From Desulfoferrobacter suflitae (GTDB taxonomy: Bacteria; Desulfobacterota; Syntrophobacteria; Syntrophobacterales; Syntrophobacteraceae), in contig NZ_JAIBKA010000002.1 in NCBI RefSeq assembly GCF_022603395.1, positions 186,001 to 250,000 of the forward strand: a DNA stretch of 64,000 bases, read 5' to 3'. Both the position numbers and the translations under genes were made by a program. Positions 59,497 through 64,000 of this stretch are shown here, one piece after another; within the stretch, counting starts at the first letter, position 1; every line of letters starts with the position of its first letter. Below the pieces are notes generated by a model. It was not told the origin of the DNA. It worked only from the letters and a program-made list of their open reading frames with translations, and ran no database searches.

Positions 59497-60288
59497 ATGT
59501 CTCTCAAAGAAAACCTGCAAAAGAAGCTCAAGATCGAACGACTGGCCGGCAAGATCAGCTCGACCATGAGAGAGACTCCGGGCAGCAGGCATCTCAACAA
59601 GGATGCCGTGCGGGACCTGCTGGCAATGACCGACTTTGAAAAGACCAGGGCACGGGACCTCACACTTTACCTGCGCCCCCTCCACGGAGAAATGAAGGAA
59701 GTGGTAGTCCTGGACAATGAACTGCCCATCTACCATTCAACCGTAGCCGACGTGGCCATGAGGAAAACTCCCCACTGGAAAGAGATGTTCAGTGTGAGCA
59801 ACATAAGAAAGGTGCTCAATGACAACGACGTCATTGTCAGCAAGGGCAGAGAATCTCTGGCGCGCATAACGGATTGCGCCCTCGCACTGCTCGATCTCTC
59901 CTATGCTCGGGAGGATCTGGAGACACTCTTAAGAGGTGCGCGCATCAGTCTTCATAAAAAGTTATCGAGCGGCGTCCGGGAATCTCTCGAGCTATTCTTT
60001 CAGCTTGTGGATTTTCGATCGATCAGCACCGAGGTTCAGGATCCCCATGTATTACTCTTCGCCAGAGTCAAGGAAACGGAGGGAGAATCCGTCCTGTTTG
60101 AAGACCTGATCATCTTCGACGAAAAGAACGCAGAGGTGCAACTTCTGAGCGGTGAATTTTCCCCCGCAAGTGATCGGGATTTGGCGCGTTTTCTGCTCCA
60201 CGTGAGGGGGGCGGCGCAAACGACCATTGAGGGTGAGGGCGTTTTCGAATATCTTGTCCAACTGGCGCTGTCGAGACAAGGGGAGTGA
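59497..60288 (+). CDS. Unrecognised protein downstream of the histidine kinase
   Basis: The product has 263 residues, soluble, and mixed alpha/beta by eye. There is no signal peptide or known motif. The N-terminal third is basic (MSLKENLQKKLKIERLAGKI). Near residue 76 it reads LPIYHSTVADVAMRKTPHWK. The ATG follows AAGGATCGCCGTC. It ends four bases past the GTG that could start the next gene, so the three genes from 56974 form an operon. A signalling partner of the kinase is possible by position only. Confidence 0.75.
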   Translation: MSLKENLQKKLKIERLAGKISSTMRETPGSRHLNKDAVRDLLAMTDFEKTRARDLTLYLRPLHGEMKEVVVLDNELPIYHSTVADVAMRKTPHWKEMFSVSNIRKVLNDNDVIVSKGRESLARITDCALALLDLSYAREDLETLLRGARISLHKKLSSGVRESLELFFQLVDFRSISTEVQDPHVLLFARVKETEGESVLFEDLIIFDEKNAEVQLLSGEFSPASDRDLARFLLHVRGAAQTTIEGEGVFEYLVQLALSRQGE

Positions 60289-60320
60289 GAGCACCAGAAA
60301 AGGAGGGGGGGAATAACACG

Positions 60321-60758
60321 ATGTTTGAAACGCCGTCGCCGGATTCCGAATGCATGGGGGAATACCCTTCACTTAAGGCCGAAGAGCTTTTCCAGGCAAA
60401 GAGCCACCTTTATAAAGCTCTGGAGATTATCCGGGAGCAATTCGAACTCGTGAGGCAGGGAGCCTATGATTCTCTCCTTACGGCCTCCAAGCTTTCCGAG
60501 TGCTGGCTGGAAGTAAACAAATGCAGATTGTATACGGAACAGGTCCTGGAATTTGAGGAGCATCTGCAGCCGGCCATGGGCTTGGTCAACGATGCGCAAT
60601 GCATGATCGAGCACCTGGCGGCAAAGGAATTGGGCCTCACCAAACAGGGGCGTATTTCCATCCTGCAGTCATTGAGTGAGGCCCATGAGTTGATCCTGAT
60701 GGTTTTGCGCGAATTGGAATTATGGGACACCGCCGAGCAGCGCGAGAGTGAAGCGTAA
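60321..60758 (+). CDS. Unrecognised small helical protein
   Basis: The product has 145 residues, almost wholly predicted alpha-helical with several Glu/Leu heptad-like stretches (KAEELFQAKSHLYKALEII, LEFEEHLQPAMGLV). There is no signal peptide. ATG 60321 follows GGAGGGGGGG. A GTG at 60285 overlapping the upstream stop is an alternative start. It could be a four-helix or coiled-coil partner protein. No function can be named. Confidence 0.7.
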   Translation: MFETPSPDSECMGEYPSLKAEELFQAKSHLYKALEIIREQFELVRQGAYDSLLTASKLSECWLEVNKCRLYTEQVLEFEEHLQPAMGLVNDAQCMIEHLAAKELGLTKQGRISILQSLSEAHELILMVLRELELWDTAEQRESEA

Positions 60759-60785
60759 CGATGCACCAGGCAACGTTAGAAAGGG

Positions 60786-62126
60786 TCAGGGCCTGACCTT
60801 GAGTAACTTGTGGGCAAATTTTTCCAAATGCCTGAGGGTGTTGCATTCCATGGCCAGGTCGCAACAGGGCAAATACTTCAGCATTTCCGAATCGCCGGAT
60901 CCCCACTTGCGGCGATTTTCCACATTCAGCCAGAAGAGCTTCCTGCTCTTTTGACGAATCAACTTCAGGCTTTCCACGTTTGGGTCGTCATAATTGTTTC
61001 TGGCATCGCCAATGAGGATCACGGTGGTTTTCTGAGAAACCGCTGCCAGATGTTTGCGTTTGAAATCGGCGAGAGCTCTTCCGTAGTCCGTCAAACCAAA
61101 ACCGATCCCCAGATCGTCACCGGACTCGATCATGGAAATCGCCCTGGTCAAAGAATGTTTATCAAAAATGTCGCTCACTTCCACCAAATTGGAACAAAAG
61201 ACAAAGGTTCGGATTTGCGCCAGCATTTCCGTGAGTGCATACAGAAACAGCAAAAAAAACCTGGAGACGGTCTGCACCGATCGACTGATGTCGCATATGG
61301 CCACCACGTTGGGACGATCGATTTTTTTCATTTTCCAGCGGGTTGCAAACAAACAACCCTGATGAGCGATGTTTCCCCGCAGAGTTTTCTTAAAATCAAG
61401 CCGGCCGCGTTTGGCGGCTTTGCACTTCCTGGAATAAACGGTATTCAGCTTGGCAGCCAGCTTGCGAACAATTGCATGCATCCTTGCAAAGTCGCGTTCC
61501 TCCACATGGGAAAGCCTGGTGTCCGCGAGATCGTGTTCGAGCATGCCATGGGACGCAGAAAGGGCATACAGGTCAAGCTGTTCTTCCACATGATTTCTTA
61601 CCATACGGAACAATTCATTTTTGGCGTGAGATAAGCGATTGTACAGAGCAACGGACTCTTCTGTGGCACCTGCTGCCAGAATGTCTCGATTGAGCTCTTG
61701 GAAGCCCATCCGGCGAAGAATTTTTTGAGTGTAGGCACTTTTTTGGGTAACAAACCGGATGTTGCTCACGTTGACCTCACGGGAAGCCCGTTGCATGGCT
61801 ATCGCGAGTCCGCCCCGATCTCCGTTGAGAACCATCTGGCTGAGTTGTGAAAGCTCCCCGTAGAGCTCTTCACCAGACTGCCGGTGGCCGTGATTGGGCT
61901 CACCCGGGGGCAGTCCCGTTGAAAAGAACCGCTCGAAACACCGGTCAAAGACCACTCTATTTTGTGGCGATTTGGCCAGTGTGGCCGCCAGCGCGCCGCG
62001 CAAGACTTCCCGGTCGGAATACCCTATATTTTCAACCGCACGCACGGCATCCAGGGTTTCTGAAGTTGATACAGCTACTCCCGAACGGCGCAGCACCAGC
62101 ACAAAGTCTTCAATCGCTCGATCCAT
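60786..62126 (-). CDS. VWA-domain (CoxE-like) protein
   Basis: The product has 446 residues. A helical N-terminal region is followed by a von Willebrand A domain with the MIDAS sequence AICDISRSVQTVSRF near 275, and VILIGDARNNYDDP near 385. CoxE-type proteins work with MoxR ATPases as cofactor- or metal-insertion chaperones. The ATG at 62124-62126 comes just after the stop of the MoxR gene (62128-62130). A GTG at 62144 is possible. Confidence 0.88.
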   Translation of the reverse strand: MDRAIEDFVLVLRRSGVAVSTSETLDAVRAVENIGYSDREVLRGALAATLAKSPQNRVVFDRCFERFFSTGLPPGEPNHGHRQSGEELYGELSQLSQMVLNGDRGGLAIAMQRASREVNVSNIRFVTQKSAYTQKILRRMGFQELNRDILAAGATEESVALYNRLSHAKNELFRMVRNHVEEQLDLYALSASHGMLEHDLADTRLSHVEERDFARMHAIVRKLAAKLNTVYSRKCKAAKRGRLDFKKTLRGNIAHQGCLFATRWKMKKIDRPNVVAICDISRSVQTVSRFFLLFLYALTEMLAQIRTFVFCSNLVEVSDIFDKHSLTRAISMIESGDDLGIGFGLTDYGRALADFKRKHLAAVSQKTTVILIGDARNNYDDPNVESLKLIRQKSRKLFWLNVENRRKWGSGDSEMLKYLPCCDLAMECNTLRHLEKFAHKLLKVRP

Positions 62127-62127
62127 C

Positions 62128-63069
62128 TCAGGTCCGCTTCGCACGCTCCAGCATTTGACCGACCTGGGTTCGCACCAACTGGATATCTTCCTCGAATTTC
62201 AAAAACACATTGAGTGTTTCCGTCACCATATTCGGCTCCAGCCCATCGGCATGAAGAACGATCAGCACCCTGGCCCAATCGATGGCTTCACTCACTGAAG
62301 GAATTTTTCTTAAATCCAACTGCCTGACCTGATGAATGTATCTGACCAGTTGATCGGCCAGCCGATCGGATATGCCAGGCACCCGGGTATGGATGACCTT
62401 GCGCTCGAAATCGGGGCAGGGGAAAGGGATGTACAAGTAGAGACAGCGCCGTTTGAGCGCTTCGCTCATTTCTCTGGCATTATTGCTGGTCAAAAAGACA
62501 ATGGGCCGGGTTACGGCTGAAACGGTGCCGATTTCCGGTATGGAAACCTGAAAATCGGAGAGGACTTCCAAGAGAAACGCTTCGAACTCTTCATCGGCTT
62601 TGTCCACTTCGTCGACCAGCAGCACAGCGCCCTCCTCCTGCTGGAGCGCTTTAAGCAGAGGCCTTGGTTCGAGGAACTGCCGTGAAAAGAAGATATCATC
62701 GTACTGGTGCAGCTTGAGCATGGAATCCGCCAGGCTGTCTGAATCCTCCAGCACATCCTTGACGCGGTCCCGCAATATTTGTGTGTAGAGCAGTTGTTTG
62801 CCATACTTCCATTCATAAAGCGCTTTGGACTCATCCAGACCTTCGTAGCACTGAAGACGGATAAGAGGCAGTCCGGTAAAGGTGGCCATCGACTTGGCCA
62901 GCTCGGTTTTTCCGACCCCTGCAGGCCCCTCGACCAGAATCGGTTTACCGAGATGATGTGCCAGATAGAGGGTGGTGGCGATTTCTCGAGTGCATACGTA
63001 GCCGGTGGCATGGAAGCCCCGCTGCAACGCCTCTATGGAAACGAACTGCTCTGCCGTGGAATTTTGCAC
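62128..63069 (-). CDS. MoxR-family AAA+ ATPase
   Basis: The product has 313 residues. Walker A GPAGVGKTE is near residue 48, Walker B VLLVDEVDKAD near 151, and the sensor 1 FLTSNNAREMS near 190. MoxR ATPases activate partner enzymes together with VWA proteins, here encoded next. It starts with GTG (63067-63069), with only a weak Shine-Dalgarno. It is six bases after the aldo/keto reductase gene. Confidence 0.92.
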   Translation of the reverse strand: MQNSTAEQFVSIEALQRGFHATGYVCTREIATTLYLAHHLGKPILVEGPAGVGKTELAKSMATFTGLPLIRLQCYEGLDESKALYEWKYGKQLLYTQILRDRVKDVLEDSDSLADSMLKLHQYDDIFFSRQFLEPRPLLKALQQEEGAVLLVDEVDKADEEFEAFLLEVLSDFQVSIPEIGTVSAVTRPIVFLTSNNAREMSEALKRRCLYLYIPFPCPDFERKVIHTRVPGISDRLADQLVRYIHQVRQLDLRKIPSVSEAIDWARVLIVLHADGLEPNMVTETLNVFLKFEEDIQLVRTQVGQMLERAKRT

Positions 63070-63075
63070 TGGGAT

Positions 63076-64000
63076 CTACCCTAAAAGCCTTGTGGCCTCC
63101 CGCATGAGTTGCCCGATCTTCAACCCCTGGGGACAAACCTTTTCCGCTTCGGAATAATCGTGCCCGAGAAGGCAATCCCGGGTCACTGCAGGAAGACCGG
63201 CAAACAACGACCGGGCTCGGTCTCTCTCGCCATAGCTGTTGTGATACATGAGATAGCGCATGATATCCCCTATGGGCGCCTGACCGGCGACGGTCGGCTC
63301 ACATAAGCGGGTGCAGCCTGCGCAGTAGGTGGAGGAGGTGGCATGGGCATAGCGCTGCATGGTCAAAAGATCGGCGGCGGAAAGTCTGGTCTGGTTCAGT
63401 GCTGCGGCTATGTTGGAAGTGAGTATCGACATATTCGGCATTTGGGAGCAGACACAGGCAATGTTGGGGTTTTCCCAAACGGCCTTGAGATTCGCCTGCT
63501 TATCGGAAAACCCGAGCTTGATGAAGCGGTCGGTCATTTCCCCACCGGATTCGGCAAGCCCGCTGAACCAGCCGCTCCCCTGGGTTTTCATGGCGGTAAG
63601 TCCGATGCCGGCTTCGGTGCAAGCCGTCACTGCCGATTGCATCCTGCTTTTGGCCATGACTCGATAGTTGTAGGTCATCATGATTCCATCGATCCAGCCA
63701 AGTTTTGCCGCGGCCAGCATCAATTCTTCCATGTTGCTGTGCGTGCTGAATCCGAAAAATTTTATCTTTCCCGAGGACTTGGCCTTTTCCATCCAAGCCC
63801 TGGTAGCCGCATTGACTTCATCAATGGCTTTCATGCCATGAATCAAATAGAGGTCGATATAGTCGGTTTTCATCCTGTCCAGGGATCGGTCGAGGAGTCT
63901 GGTCATGCCCGCGGGATCACGAGCGTCGGATTTGGTGACCAGAAAAATCTCCTTGCGCTGTTCAGGATATCTCTTAAAAAAGTCTCCTATGCCGATTTCG
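63076..64000 (-). CDS. Aldo/keto reductase with C-terminal iron-sulphur-like cysteines (5' end outside window)
   Basis: The 308 visible codons lack the N-terminus. KRYPEQRKEIFLVTKSDARD leads into SLDRMKTDYIDLYLIHGMK (the catalytic-pocket region) and GKIKFFGFSTHSN. The C-terminal domain has YCAGCTRLCEP and a later CPQG, giving a C-x2-C-x3-C pattern like ferredoxin-type extensions of aldo/keto reductases in anaerobes. It is probably an NAD(P)-linked or FeS-coupled oxidoreductase. It is cotranscribed with the moxR and VWA genes, which might mature it (inference). Confidence 0.85.
   Translation of the reverse strand, partial: EIGIGDFFKRYPEQRKEIFLVTKSDARDPAGMTRLLDRSLDRMKTDYIDLYLIHGMKAIDEVNAATRAWMEKAKSSGKIKFFGFSTHSNMEELMLAAAKLGWIDGIMMTYNYRVMAKSRMQSAVTACTEAGIGLTAMKTQGSGWFSGLAESGGEMTDRFIKLGFSDKQANLKAVWENPNIACVCSQMPNMSILTSNIAAALNQTRLSAADLLTMQRYAHATSSTYCAGCTRLCEPTVAGQAPIGDIMRYLMYHNSYGERDRARSLFAGLPAVTRDCLLGHDYSEAEKVCPQGLKIGQLMREATRLLG

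Noticed and set aside
1-64000. CRISPR array or complete anti-phage defence island
   Set aside because: No regularly spaced direct repeats, cas genes or clustered defence genes are seen. The DruA-like domain is part of a transposase, not a Druantia operon.

Overview
The window reads as a chromosome segment of an anaerobic, respiring Gram-negative bacterium, most likely from the Desulfobacterota (former Deltaproteobacteria). The reasons are a flavodiiron protein, a multihaem cytochrome c, NosL-type copper chaperones, an outer-membrane MlaA lipoprotein, a CobA-HemD fusion beside HemC, a hybrid PAS/GAF kinase, and frequent TTG/GTG starts behind good Shine-Dalgarno sites. Genus cannot be decided from the sequence alone.

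Region 1 (1-20 kb, almost all minus strand) is an envelope and metal locus. In transcription order it holds a 2017-residue surface protein, three cupredoxin/multicopper-oxidase proteins, a lipoprotein, a multihaem cytochrome, a secreted subtilisin-like protease, two NosL-like proteins and a MacB/NosFY-like ABC exporter with small membrane partners. The copper ligand motifs of a normal multicopper oxidase are divided between two adjacent genes. Four exported proteins of the locus end in a similar C-terminal tail (Y-x-L-L-L/F, usually ending in Asp). One of them shows the tail only when an in-frame TGA is read through. These two observations are the most novel in the window. A plausible reading is that the ABC/NosL genes supply copper and the oxidase/cytochrome proteins act at the cell surface.

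Region 2 (20.7-34.3 kb) holds tRNA-Pro(GGG), an HU-type protein and a flavodiiron protein. It continues with an ABC exporter whose nucleotide-binding domain carries a roughly 300-residue insertion, overlapped by a cyclic-nucleotide-binding protein and followed by an HD protein, a P1-family peptidase, glutamate dehydrogenase and a pyruvate/PEP-binding protein. A chagasin-domain protein, a zinc alcohol dehydrogenase and a STAS protein lie on the other strand.

Region 3 (34.4-50.4 kb) is mostly housekeeping: serC, a ThiF/MoeB-like protein, pepA, ftsH, mlaA, the tetrapyrrole genes hemC and cobA-hemD, gmhA, a class IV aminotransferase, a HAD phosphatase, a PAC2 protein and a cold-shock protein. Two genes here are broken: a DUF3147-like membrane protein by an in-frame TAG, and a cyclophilin-like protein by a frameshift.

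Region 4 (50.5-64 kb) starts with a complete insertion sequence that has 10-bp target duplications. Its transposase fuses a DruA-like (DUF4338) domain to an ISAs1-type DDE domain across an A_AAA_AAG slippery site. After it come a DMT transporter, a YbaK protein, an isochorismatase-like hydrolase, a PAS-SpoIIE phosphatase, nth, a large histidine kinase, two unrecognised proteins, a VWA/MoxR pair and a partial aldo/keto reductase. A palindromic intergenic repeat family is scattered through the window.
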